Shown: in pieces, positions 1 through 8,249 of the stretch
Layout: each line of letters opens with the position of its first letter
Position numbering within the stretch: the stretch's first letter is position 1
Source: Bacteroidia bacterium Ga0077558
GTDB lineage: Bacteria > Bacteroidota > Bacteroidia > Chitinophagales > Chitinophagaceae
Assembly: GCA_001464625.1 (NCBI GenBank)
Contig: LNFJ01000072.1
Location: 1 to 57,317 of the forward strand
Length of the DNA: 57,317 nt
Reading direction: 5' to 3'
Notes under the pieces: model-generated
Database searches by the model: none
What the model was told of the DNA's origin: nothing
Seen by the model: only the letters and a program-made list of their open reading frames with translations
Made by a program: the position numbers and the translations under genes

Positions 1-172
1 CTGGTGGAGAGATTGTTGATAGCGTTAAAACGAAGTGACATTTGGTTATAATTTTGGGCAAAAAACGGCTATTGCTTCAATTATTCCAATTATTTTTTGC
101 TATAATGTTTATTATTTCGACTTATTGTGAATAAAATGACTAAAAAATTAATTAAAGACGCAGAAAATAGTA
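1..172. other. Window edge, no complete gene
   Basis: The first 51 bases are open in frame 1 of the plus strand up to a TAA at 49-51, and frame 3 is open to a TGA at 36-38. Either could be the C-terminal end of a gene lying outside the window, but there is too little to choose or to name a family. The remaining bases to 172 are AT-rich and lie downstream of the minus-strand membrane gene. No strong terminator hairpin is visible. Confidence 0.3.
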
Positions 173-1564
173 TTATTCAACAGAATTAATAACATTATTT
201 TTATTTTTAATATTATTTGAAAACATCTTGCCTAATCGTAGCCAATCAATCCTTGCAGCCATGGGAATAACCAAAAGCGGCATTATTACACTTCTGTATC
301 GCACAATTGCTCCCAAATTGTTTACACTAAATCCGATGGTAAGTAAAAGCGAAGCGGAAAAGAAAATGCAGAAATAAACAAGGTTTTTTGACCTGATGCC
401 GTTGGTTCTGCAAAAAAGGAAAAGAAGAAACATCAATAAAATCAAATTGATTTCAATTGCGGCTGCTAAAGAAAGTATGTGTCGTACATCACTTGGATAA
501 GGTCTTATTGTAGAAAGATTAATTGCCTGGGGAGTATTCTTTAAAAAACTTATAGCCGTCGGTTCCAGTTCTTTTATTGGTATACTTGAGTTACCGCCTT
601 TTAATTGCATAAACTCCTGCTGTTTGGTAACTACTGCCTGCGGAAAATCGAGCTGCGGATTTATGTAACGGGCATTAAAAAAAAGCAGACCAAAAAACAT
701 ATATACTCCAGCAAAAATGGCAATGCCAAATTGGGGTCGTCTATTCGCTATTAACCAGGCTACAATAGCCGGGGCAATGATGATGATGATAAAATTTCTT
801 AGCGTCAATAACAAAAGGAGGCCGGCCAATAAATAAAAAAATCTTTTAAATCCTAGTCTTTTGTCTTTATGGCTGAAATAGATAACGTAGATAATAAGCG
901 AAATACTGGTAAAAATTAGTCCCTCTTTATGTAGTCCACTGGTCCAATATAAAAAAGAAGGAACAAGAAATGTGGCTAACAAAACAGGAATTTTTTTACC
1001 CGGAAAAACATCTGTCATTACTCTGTAAATGGCAATTGCGCCAAAAAGAGTAATAAAAGAATAGAAAATAACATTTACATAATAATATCCAAAACTAAAT
1101 ACATTGAAAACGGAAAGAATTTTAATAAAAGTATTTCCCTTCAGGTCATTCCAGTAAGAGTCATTGGAGCTGAAAAATTTGTTCACTCCACCATCGTAAG
1201 GGTCACGAAAAAGATTAGTGAAATATTCACCGGGGTTATTATATAATAAATGATATTCTTGTATGCCGCTGGCATGATAACCCCATGTATCCTGCATTTG
1301 TGCCAGCCCGCCATAATAAAGACCAATCCAGCCGTAAAAGATCCCGGCCATAATCTTCAATAAAAAAATTATGATCAGTTGTGCTTTACTCAGCCCGGTT
1401 TGAGTAAAGAATTTTACTTTGGTAGTTAACCAGGCAAAAAATATTAAATAAGCAACAAAAATCAGGTACTCCAACGTAAAGGTTTGTGGCACAAAATAAG
1501 AGATAAATACTGCGCAGGGGAAGTATAACACAACTATTTTTAAACTTATGCTATGTGTCAGCAT
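173..1564 (-). CDS. Polytopic membrane protein, unknown function
   Basis: A 463-residue protein with roughly ten hydrophobic segments spread along its length, ending in a short Lys/Asn-rich cytoplasmic tail. A soluble stretch near residues 90-145 is rich in Trp, Tyr, Asp and Gly. The layout (many helices, one aromatic extracytoplasmic loop) recalls polysaccharide polymerases and lipid-linked glycosyltransferases, but no signature motif is visible, so this is inference only. The nearby acyltransferase and heptose epimerase make a surface-polysaccharide role plausible. It is divergent from purL across a 115-base intergenic region. The ATG at 1564 is the first in frame and gives an N-terminus leading straight into a membrane helix. 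Confidence 0.7.
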   Translation of the reverse strand: MLTHSISLKIVVLYFPCAVFISYFVPQTFTLEYLIFVAYLIFFAWLTTKVKFFTQTGLSKAQLIIIFLLKIMAGIFYGWIGLYYGGLAQMQDTWGYHASGIQEYHLLYNNPGEYFTNLFRDPYDGGVNKFFSSNDSYWNDLKGNTFIKILSVFNVFSFGYYYVNVIFYSFITLFGAIAIYRVMTDVFPGKKIPVLLATFLVPSFLYWTSGLHKEGLIFTSISLIIYVIYFSHKDKRLGFKRFFYLLAGLLLLLTLRNFIIIIIAPAIVAWLIANRRPQFGIAIFAGVYMFFGLLFFNARYINPQLDFPQAVVTKQQEFMQLKGGNSSIPIKELEPTAISFLKNTPQAINLSTIRPYPSDVRHILSLAAAIEINLILLMFLLFLFCRTNGIRSKNLVYFCIFFSASLLLTIGFSVNNLGAIVRYRSVIMPLLVIPMAARIDWLRLGKMFSNNIKNKNNVINSVE

Positions 1565-1581
1565 AAAGTTGACAAGTTCTG

Positions 1582-1613
1582 TTTTATACCATGACGCACA
1601 AGCCTTAAATTTG
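1582..1613 (+). promoter_or_regulatory. Probable promoter of purL
   Basis: A TAAATTTG at 1606-1613 matches the Bacteroidota -7 consensus TAnnTTTG exactly. A TTTT at 1582-1585 (three of four matches to the -33 TTTG) sits 20 bases upstream, the usual spacing. Transcription would begin near 1620 and leave a leader of about 60 bases containing the hairpin at 1624-1648. Confidence 0.55.
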
Positions 1614-1623
1614 CAACTCGTCA

Positions 1624-1648
1624 GCCAAAGCTTTAGTGAAGGCTTGGC
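1624..1648 (+). repeat. Hairpin repeat in the purL leader
   Basis: An imperfect palindrome with GCCAA and TTGGC ends and the core AGCTTTAGTGAAGG. Nearly the same core (AGCTTTAGCGAAGG) lies in another hairpin just upstream of trpE at 27773-27786, so this looks like a short dispersed palindromic repeat and not a purL-specific control element. Confidence 0.45.
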
Positions 1649-1679
1649 ACTATCCCATTTCTAAATTATTATAGCCTCC

Positions 1680-3884
1680 ATGGAAGTAACAGTAAAAACA
1701 GCACAACAGCTTCGCTTAACAGAGCAGGAATTTGAATTGATCAAAGAAAAATTAGGCCGTACACCCAACTTCAATGAACTCTGTGCTTTTTCCGGAATGT
1801 GGAGTGAGCATTGCAGCTATAAAAACTCTATTAAGTGGTTAAAGACATTGCCAAGAGAAGGCGGAAGAATGCTGGTAAAAGCTGGTGAAGAAAATGCGGG
1901 TTTAATGGACATCGGTGATGGCCTTGGTGTTGTTTTTAAAATTGAATCGCATAATCACCCATCTGCCATAGAACCATTTCAGGGGGCAGCAACTGGTGTG
2001 GGTGGAATACATAGAGATATTTTCACCATGGGAGCAAGACCAATTGCTTCATTAAACTCACTACGTTTCGGAAATTTAGAAGAAGATAAAACCCAGCATT
2101 TATTATCAGGTGTTGTACATGGCATCGGTCATTATGGTAACTGCTTTGGTGTGCCTACAGTTGGAGGTGAAATTTATTTTGATGAATGTTATCATACCAA
2201 CCCACTGGTAAATGCTATGAGTGTGGGTATTGTAAAAGTTGGCGAAACAGTTTCTGCAACGGCACTTGGAAAAGGAAATCCTGTAATGTTTGTTGGAAGT
2301 GCAACCGGTAAAGATGGAATAGGTGGTGCCTCATTTGCATCGGCAGATATTACTGCAGAAAGCACACAAGAATTACCAGCCGTTCAGGTGGGTGATCCTT
2401 TCCAGGAAAAGAAATTATTAGAAGCTTGTTTAGAAGTAATACAAACGGGTGCTGTAGTAGGTATGCAGGATATGGGAGCTGCCGGTATTATTTGTTCTAC
2501 CGCAGAAATGAGTGCAAAAGGCGAAGTAGGAATGAGGATCGATTTAGACAAAGTGCCAACCCGCCAAAGCAATATGAAAACATGGGAACTTTTGCTTAGT
2601 GAAAGCCAGGAAAGAATGTTACTCGTTGCTGAAAAAGGTAGAGAAGAAGAAGTAACAAAAGTTTTTACTAAATGGGATTTGCCTTGTTCTGTAATTGGAG
2701 AAGTAACTGATGATGGGATTCTGAACTTCTATATGAAGGGAGAATTAGAAGCCTCTTTGCCTGCACATGAATTGGTATTAGGTGGCGGCGCACCACAATA
2801 CGATAGAGAATATAAGGAGCCTAAATATTTAGCGGAAATTAAAAAGTTTAATCCAGATACAGTAGACGTTCCGGAAGATTTAAAAAGTATTGCGGAACAA
2901 GTGGTAAAACTTCCTTCCATTGCATCAAAGCGTTGGATATATAATCAGTATGATAGCATGGTAGGTACAAACAATACTTCTACAAATGCACCAACCGATG
3001 CACCATTGGTAATTGTAAAAGGTACAACTAAAGCATTAGCAGTTACTACGGATTGCAACAGCCGTTATGTATACGCAGATCCTTACAAAGGAGCTATGAT
3101 CGCAGTTAGCGAAGCAGCAAGAAATATTGTTTGTTCCGGTGGTCAGCCATTAGGCGTTACTAATTGCCTGAATTTTGGAAATCCATACGATCCGGAAGTG
3201 TATTACCAATTCGTACATGCTATAAAAGGAATGGGAGAAGCTTGCAGACAATTTGAAACTCCCGTTACAGGAGGTAATGTAAGTTTCTATAATCAAAATC
3301 CAGATGGACCGGTATATCCTACACCGACAATTGGGATGGTAGGATTGATAGAAGATGTGAATAACAAAATGACGTTGGATTTTAAAGAAGAAGGAGACGT
3401 TATTTTATTGATTGGCTATTCTAATAATGATATAAATTCATCTCAATACCTGGCAAAAATTTGTGGGGTTGAATTATCCCCGGCACCGCATTTTGAATTA
3501 GAAGAGGAATTGAAGTTGCAGCAAAAAATAACTGAACTGATCAGTAAAAAATTAATTGAATCTGCGCATGATGTAAGTGAAGGTGGCTTGTTTGTAACCT
3601 TAGTAGAGTCTGCTTTCCATCGAAATCTCGGTTTTGATGTGGTGGCTGCTGATTATAATGTTCGCAAAGATGCACAGTGGTTTGGCGAAAAGCAAAGCCG
3701 GGTAGTTGTGTCAGTTAAAGCAAATAAACTAAGCGAAGTGAAAGTTGCATTAGGCAATCATCCATTTGAAGAATTAGGTGTTGTAACAAACGGTTCGGTG
3801 GAAGTAGATGGGATGGAATGGGGAGCAATTGAAACATGGAAGGAGCAGTATGATAGTGCCATTGAGCGGCATCTTCAGAAATAG
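1680..3884 (+). CDS. purL: Phosphoribosylformylglycinamidine synthase subunit PurL
   Basis: Catalyses the fourth step of purine synthesis, the ATP-dependent conversion of FGAR to FGAM. At 734 residues it is the short, free-standing PurL type that works with separate PurQ and PurS; neither partner is in this window. The conserved N-terminal motif GMWSEHCSYKNS (from about residue 39) is present, followed by IESHNHPSAIEPFQGAATG and two repeated AIRS-like halves. The second half carries DCNSRYVYADPYKGA and TGGNVSFYNQ. No truncation or frameshift is seen. The ATG at 1680 gives an N-terminus of family length and lies about 65 bases from the promoter. No operon partner follows, because the next gene is on the other strand. 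Confidence 0.97.
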   Translation: MEVTVKTAQQLRLTEQEFELIKEKLGRTPNFNELCAFSGMWSEHCSYKNSIKWLKTLPREGGRMLVKAGEENAGLMDIGDGLGVVFKIESHNHPSAIEPFQGAATGVGGIHRDIFTMGARPIASLNSLRFGNLEEDKTQHLLSGVVHGIGHYGNCFGVPTVGGEIYFDECYHTNPLVNAMSVGIVKVGETVSATALGKGNPVMFVGSATGKDGIGGASFASADITAESTQELPAVQVGDPFQEKKLLEACLEVIQTGAVVGMQDMGAAGIICSTAEMSAKGEVGMRIDLDKVPTRQSNMKTWELLLSESQERMLLVAEKGREEEVTKVFTKWDLPCSVIGEVTDDGILNFYMKGELEASLPAHELVLGGGAPQYDREYKEPKYLAEIKKFNPDTVDVPEDLKSIAEQVVKLPSIASKRWIYNQYDSMVGTNNTSTNAPTDAPLVIVKGTTKALAVTTDCNSRYVYADPYKGAMIAVSEAARNIVCSGGQPLGVTNCLNFGNPYDPEVYYQFVHAIKGMGEACRQFETPVTGGNVSFYNQNPDGPVYPTPTIGMVGLIEDVNNKMTLDFKEEGDVILLIGYSNNDINSSQYLAKICGVELSPAPHFELEEELKLQQKITELISKKLIESAHDVSEGGLFVTLVESAFHRNLGFDVVAADYNVRKDAQWFGEKQSRVVVSVKANKLSEVKVALGNHPFEELGVVTNGSVEVDGMEWGAIETWKEQYDSAIERHLQK

Positions 3885-3939
3885 GCACAATAGAATTGAA
3901 AATACTTTACTAGCCTTTCATTCAGAATTATAAATCATA

Positions 3940-5046
3940 CTAAGGTTTCTTTTTTAAAAAATACATTTCAAAGTACCTAAACGAAAATATACTTACAATA
4001 ATTGAACCTGCTAAACTTGCCAAACAGAAGAAAATATACAATAGAGTACTTGAGTTAAACGCTACCTGAAAGCGAACTGAAAGTTTCAATAAGAGAATAA
4101 TTACAATAGTGTGGTAAACATATAAGCCATAGCTAATTTTGCCGAGTTTTGAAAAAATACCTTTATAGTTTTTGTTGATAAAATTTTCAGACGAAACCGT
4201 CAATAATAAAAGCATACCAAACATTGCGGCAGAAATAATTGGAAATATAATTGCTCCTTTCCTTGATATTTCAAAAGTGAACTGCCAGAAAAAGAAAGCG
4301 GCTATTATCAAAACTGTAAATATGTTTTTTATAGATCGGGGTATGCGTTTTATCGCTAATCTAATGTGTGTTGGATAATTAGAAAACAAACAAGCAGCCA
4401 GAGCACCACTACAGAAATAGTCCATTTTTGATAGCAGATCCGGGTCGTAAACAGTTTTATCCGGGTATAGGATATAAATCCCAATTCTATAAAGAATACC
4501 AATACTCCATAAAACTGCAATTGATTTAATGATCTGGTGTGGTTTAATAATGGTGAATAATAATAACCAAAGGATATAAAAATGCTCCTCAACACATATT
4601 GACCAGAGTACTCTTAGCGGTACACCATCCGGAAAACTATCAGTAAAAATCATCCTGTAGTTTTCTGTAAAGGTTAAAAGTGTAAATAAATTAGGTTTAT
4701 AACCATTATTATATGCTACTCTGGATTCATTACTAAAATAAAGTCCTGCAAATGCAATAGTAATTGCCAGAAAATACAAAGGCCATATCCTCAACGTTCT
4801 TCTTAGAAAATATCGGCGGCCATCTATGTTGCCCCTTTCTTTTTTTTCTTTAATGAATAGGTATGTAATAAGAAAGCCGCTTAATACAAAAAAGAAATCA
4901 ACACCAATCTCTCCACCTGCCATGATTTTGAAAAAAAACGAATTACCTTCGAAGAAAGGAATATGTAACAAGAAAATGCGAAAGAATGCAAAAAATCGAA
5001 AGGCATCTAGTATAGGAAAGTATTCCCGCTTTTGTTGCATCAGCAT
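3940..5046 (-). CDS. Acyltransferase family 3 (OafA/YrhL type) membrane protein
   Basis: A 368-residue polytopic protein of the acyltransferase-3 family, which transfers acyl groups to surface polysaccharides, peptidoglycan or small molecules. The N-terminal signature is visible: a first helix beginning at LDAFRFFAFFRIF with a following His-containing segment, then GVDFFFVLSGFLITYLF. About ten hydrophobic segments follow, and the length is typical of the family without an added SGNH domain. The Met at 5046 and the one two codons later (5040) are both possible starts. It is divergent from hldD, and the two may share a surface-glycan role. The natural acceptor cannot be read from sequence. Confidence 0.88.
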   Translation of the reverse strand: MLMQQKREYFPILDAFRFFAFFRIFLLHIPFFEGNSFFFKIMAGGEIGVDFFFVLSGFLITYLFIKEKKERGNIDGRRYFLRRTLRIWPLYFLAITIAFAGLYFSNESRVAYNNGYKPNLFTLLTFTENYRMIFTDSFPDGVPLRVLWSICVEEHFYILWLLLFTIIKPHQIIKSIAVLWSIGILYRIGIYILYPDKTVYDPDLLSKMDYFCSGALAACLFSNYPTHIRLAIKRIPRSIKNIFTVLIIAAFFFWQFTFEISRKGAIIFPIISAAMFGMLLLLTVSSENFINKNYKGIFSKLGKISYGLYVYHTIVIILLLKLSVRFQVAFNSSTLLYIFFCLASLAGSIIVSIFSFRYFEMYFLKKKP

Positions 5047-5084
5047 TTTATCAAAAATATTTTAATTTATTCTATTTAGCAAGT

Positions 5085-6074
5085 ATGAAAATCGACTCAG
5101 TTATTTTAGTTACAGGTGCAGCAGGGTTTGTAGGAAGTTATTTAGTTGGCTATCTTAATAAAAAGGGGTTTGTCAATATTGTTATAGTTGATGACTTTAG
5201 CGAAGAAGACAAGTGGTTTAATTTCGATGCCAAGCAGTTCTCAGCAAAAATAGAAAGAGAAGAATTGTTTACATGGTTGAAAGAAACTAATATAAAAATA
5301 GATTTTGTTTTTCACCTGGGTGCCAGAACAGATACTACGGAATTTGATTATGCGGTTCATGAGAAATTAAACGTAGCGTATTCAAAAAACATATGGACCT
5401 ATTGTGTTGAAAAAAATATTCCATTAGTTTATGCATCTTCTGCGGCTACTTATGGAAATGGAGAGTTTGGATATAAAGACAGTCATGATATTGTTGAACA
5501 ATTGCAACCATTAAACCCGTACGGTGTTTCAAAAAATGAATTTGATAAGTGGGCGTTGAAGCAGCCGGCACAGCCGCCTTTTTGGGCAGGATTAAAATTC
5601 TTCAATGTATATGGCCCGAATGAATATCATAAAGGCAGAATGGCAAGTATGATTTTTCATGGCTACAATCAGATTCAGAAAGTTGGAAAAGTAAAACTAT
5701 TTAAATCGCACCACCCCGATTTTAAAGATGGCGAACAGCTACGGGACTTTATTTATGTAGAAGATGTTGCAGCAGTTTGTTATTGGCTTATGGAAAATGC
5801 TGCCGAAAATATTGCATCAGGTTTATATAACCTTGGAACAGGTAAAGCAAGAGCCTTTAAAGATCTGATTACTGCAATTTTTCATAACCTGAATAAGCAA
5901 GCAAACATAGAATTTATCGATACACCAGATGATATCCGTGACAAATACCAATATTTTACAGAAGCTGATATGGCCAAACTTCGAGAAGCTGGATGCCCAA
6001 CTATTTTCCACACATTGGAAGAGGGAGTAGCCGATTATGTAAAAAACTATTTACAAAAACGAGAATACTATTAG
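5085..6074 (+). CDS. hldD: ADP-L-glycero-D-manno-heptose 6-epimerase
   Basis: Converts ADP-D-glycero-manno-heptose to the L,D form used for lipopolysaccharide inner core or other surface glycans. The 329-residue protein is an extended short-chain dehydrogenase: the NAD(P)-binding GAAGFVGSYL lies at the N-terminus and the catalytic YxxxK is YGVSK with Tyr146 and Lys150. Downstream, FFNVYGPNEYHKGRMASM and QLRDFIYVEDVA are characteristic of RfaD/HldD and separate it from GalE or RmlB. Other heptose genes (gmhA, hldE) are not in this window. The start at 5085 follows a short AT-rich spacer divergent from the acyltransferase gene. Confidence 0.95.
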   Translation: MKIDSVILVTGAAGFVGSYLVGYLNKKGFVNIVIVDDFSEEDKWFNFDAKQFSAKIEREELFTWLKETNIKIDFVFHLGARTDTTEFDYAVHEKLNVAYSKNIWTYCVEKNIPLVYASSAATYGNGEFGYKDSHDIVEQLQPLNPYGVSKNEFDKWALKQPAQPPFWAGLKFFNVYGPNEYHKGRMASMIFHGYNQIQKVGKVKLFKSHHPDFKDGEQLRDFIYVEDVAAVCYWLMENAAENIASGLYNLGTGKARAFKDLITAIFHNLNKQANIEFIDTPDDIRDKYQYFTEADMAKLREAGCPTIFHTLEEGVADYVKNYLQKREYY

Positions 6075-6080
6075 TAAAAA

Positions 6081-6104
6081 AAAGGAGTGATTACTCACCC
6101 CTTT
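6081..6104 (-). terminator. Terminator between hldD and fasciclin gene
   Basis: Ten-base arms (6081-6090 and 6095-6104, one mismatch) with a four-base loop. On the minus strand the stem is followed by eight Ts, so it best serves the fasciclin lipoprotein gene. It may also act weakly for hldD. Confidence 0.7.
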
Positions 6105-6139
6105 AATTGAAATATTCAAACCACCGAATATTAATAACC

Positions 6140-6748
6140 TTATTTTTTTGGCATCAACACAGCGTCAATAACATACGTAACACCGTTGCTTGAAATTACA
6201 TCAGCAATGGTAATGTTTGCAACTGCGCCTTTTGCATCGGTAACTGTCCATTTACCATCTTTGTAGCCAATAGTCAATTCTTCACCTTGTACGGTTGCTA
6301 CTTTTTGACCATCTTTTAAATCGGTTGATTTAAAAGCACCTGCTACAACATGGTATGTAAGAATTCCAGTGAGAGCAGCTTTGTTTTCAGGCTTTAATAA
6401 ATTATCAACTGTTCCAGCTGGTAATTTATTAAACGCTTCGTTTGTTGGAGCAAATACTGTGAATGGTCCGGCACTTTTTAAAGTTTCTACTAATCCTGCA
6501 GCTTTTACGGCGGCAACCAATGTAGTATGATCGGCAGATCCTGCAGCGTTATCAACAATGTCTTTTGACGCTACCATTTTAGCACCACCTACCATTACAC
6601 CCGGCTCTTCATCCATTTTAGGCTCTTCCATCTTAGCAGTGTCTTCCATTTTTGTCTCTTTATCGCTAGCCGCTTCATTGTTGCAGGCGATAAAAAGCGA
6701 AGAGCTGATTGCTGCTACAGCAAGGATAGAAAGGAAATTCTTTTGCAT
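6140..6748 (-). CDS. Fasciclin (FAS1) domain lipoprotein
   Basis: A 202-residue exported lipoprotein. The signal peptide ends in the lipobox LFIAC, so Cys22 is the likely lipidated residue, followed by an acidic, Lys/Met-rich linker to about residue 60. Residues 60-200 form one FAS1 domain: an H1-like TLVAAVKAAGLVETLKSAGPFTVFAPTNEAF region, then the Tyr-His pair in GILTYHVVAG. FAS1 domains are adhesion or ligand-binding modules, and the bacterial ones are usually anchored in the envelope. No partner gene is adjacent. A strong terminator lies just downstream at 6081-6104. Confidence 0.92.
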   Translation of the reverse strand: MQKNFLSILAVAAISSSLFIACNNEAASDKETKMEDTAKMEEPKMDEEPGVMVGGAKMVASKDIVDNAAGSADHTTLVAAVKAAGLVETLKSAGPFTVFAPTNEAFNKLPAGTVDNLLKPENKAALTGILTYHVVAGAFKSTDLKDGQKVATVQGEELTIGYKDGKWTVTDAKGAVANITIADVISSNGVTYVIDAVLMPKK

Positions 6749-6972
6749 AACTATTTTTTTGGTTTTTATACCAAAGTGAAATTAGCTGTTAAGCCAGTTG
6801 ATATTTCACTTCAGTATTAGTTGAATAATGGACTATATACGATTGGCAAACGGTTTTGGTTTTGATTTATAAATATTTATTTCTTTTGTATAGCCTTTGG
6901 CTACTTTATAGTCTGATTGACTAAACAAGCTAGAACAAATGGCGGTTCTTTATCTTTACCAAAACGAGAAAA
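6749..6972. other. Divergent intergenic region, fasciclin gene / proC
   Basis: AT-rich spacer between two divergent genes. A TATCTTTA at 6951-6958 is a one-mismatch -7 element for proC, without a convincing -33 partner. Nothing else stands out. Confidence 0.4.
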
Positions 6973-7767
6973 ATGGGTAAAAAAATAGCAATAATAGGAG
7001 GGGGAAATCTGGGAACAGCCATAGCGGAAGGGTTGTTGAAGAGCAAATTCAGCAAACCAGCTGATATCATTATAACTAAAAGGAATATTTCAACGCTTCA
7101 ATCGCTGGTAGAAAAAAAAGTGGCGGTAACCGATGATAATATTGCGGCAGCTAAAAAAAGCGAAGTAATAATTCTTGCTGTAAAACCTTTTCAGGTAAGC
7201 GAAGTACTTAATACTATAAAAAAGGAATTAGGAACTAATAAAATTCTAATTTCTGTTGTAACTGGGGTTACTATAAGTGATATGAGGAATATTGTAGGCG
7301 AAAAAATTTCAATTTTCCGGGCTATGCCTAATACTGCTATTGCCATACAACAGAGCATGACTTGTGTTTGCGGTGATAAAGTAAGCAACACAGAAATAAA
7401 ATATGTGCGGGATTTATTTAGCAATCTTGGTGTAGTGGTAACAATTGATGAAAAACTGATGGAAGCCGCCACAATACTTGGAGCTTGTGGCACTGCGTAT
7501 GCTATGCGATATATCCGGGCCAATATTCAGGGAGGGATTGAAATTGGATTTGATGCGGCCACTGCTTCAATAATTGCCGCTCAAACAGTAAAAGGAGCAG
7601 CGGAGTTATTATTACAAAATGGTTCTCACCCGGAGCAGGAAATTGACAAGGTAACTACCCCCAAAGGCTGCACTATTGCGGGTTTGAACGAAATGGAGCA
7701 CCAAGGATTTAGCTCTTCTCTGATCAGGGGAATTATGACTAGTTATAGAAAAATTGCCAAGGATTAA
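6973..7767 (+). CDS. proC: Pyrroline-5-carboxylate reductase
   Basis: Last step of proline synthesis: NAD(P)H-dependent reduction of pyrroline-5-carboxylate. The 264-residue length is normal. The Rossmann glycine motif IIGGGNLGTAIAEGLL starts at residue 6; the middle VILAVKPFQ and RAMPNTAIAIQQSMT are family hallmarks, and the C-terminal dimerisation helices hold VTTPKGCTIAGLNEME, the conserved substrate-loop motif. The gene stands alone. proA and proB are not in the window. The start at 6973 is the only reasonable ATG, since the glycine motif follows directly. Confidence 0.96.
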   Translation: MGKKIAIIGGGNLGTAIAEGLLKSKFSKPADIIITKRNISTLQSLVEKKVAVTDDNIAAAKKSEVIILAVKPFQVSEVLNTIKKELGTNKILISVVTGVTISDMRNIVGEKISIFRAMPNTAIAIQQSMTCVCGDKVSNTEIKYVRDLFSNLGVVVTIDEKLMEAATILGACGTAYAMRYIRANIQGGIEIGFDAATASIIAAQTVKGAAELLLQNGSHPEQEIDKVTTPKGCTIAGLNEMEHQGFSSSLIRGIMTSYRKIAKD

Positions 7768-7847
7768 TTTGCAGCAATAGTGCAGAAATCGATTTTATCT
7801 ACCAGCAGAATCAGTTTATTTTTAGGATAACTAAATTGTTTTTGTTT

Positions 7848-8186
7848 ATGAAAAAGCTACTCTCCTCTATTTTGATTCTAGCTGCCTTGAGCTTTACGGC
7901 TTGCAAAGATGAAAAGAAGGATGACAAAACAGATGCTACTACCCCTGAAAAAGTAGAAGCAACTACTCAACCTGCTGCGGCTCAAATTGCTGGAGCTGTC
8001 GCTCATGTCTGTGGTGCTGACTGCAAAGATGGTAATCATGTGTATGCACACACAGAAGTTGGACACACCTGCACAGATGCTTGTGGTACAGCACATACCT
8101 GTGGTGCTGATTGCAAAGATGGCAATCATTTATATGCCCATGGCGAAAGCGGACATACTTGCACAGATGCTTGTGTAAAAATGTAA
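7848..8186 (+). CDS. Small Cys/His-repeat lipoprotein, possible metal binder
   Basis: A 112-residue lipoprotein from the ATG at 7848; a TTG four codons earlier is less likely. The signal peptide ends in the lipobox SFTAC and is followed by a Lys/Asp/Thr-rich linker. The C-terminal 60 residues are two nearly identical 30-residue units, each with the spacing C-x3-C-x4-H-x3-H-x4-H-x-C-x3-C plus a leading His. All Cys and His are conserved between the two copies, which points to metal binding or disulfides in the periplasm. I do not recognise the family. The two units also repeat at DNA level, so the second probably arose by recent duplication. A strong terminator follows. Confidence 0.8.
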   Translation: MKKLLSSILILAALSFTACKDEKKDDKTDATTPEKVEATTQPAAAQIAGAVAHVCGADCKDGNHVYAHTEVGHTCTDACGTAHTCGADCKDGNHLYAHGESGHTCTDACVKM

Positions 8187-8203
8187 AGAACGATTTTATT
8201 TTG

Positions 8204-8238
8204 AAAGCCGGAATTGCGTATTGTAATTCCGGCTTTTT
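8204..8238 (+). terminator. Rho-independent terminator after Cys/His lipoprotein gene
   Basis: Perfect 12-base arms (8204-8215 and 8225-8236) with a nine-base loop, followed by Ts. It separates the plus-strand lipoprotein gene from the convergent amidohydrolase gene. Confidence 0.85.
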
Positions 8239-8249
8239 ATTTTGAGATT

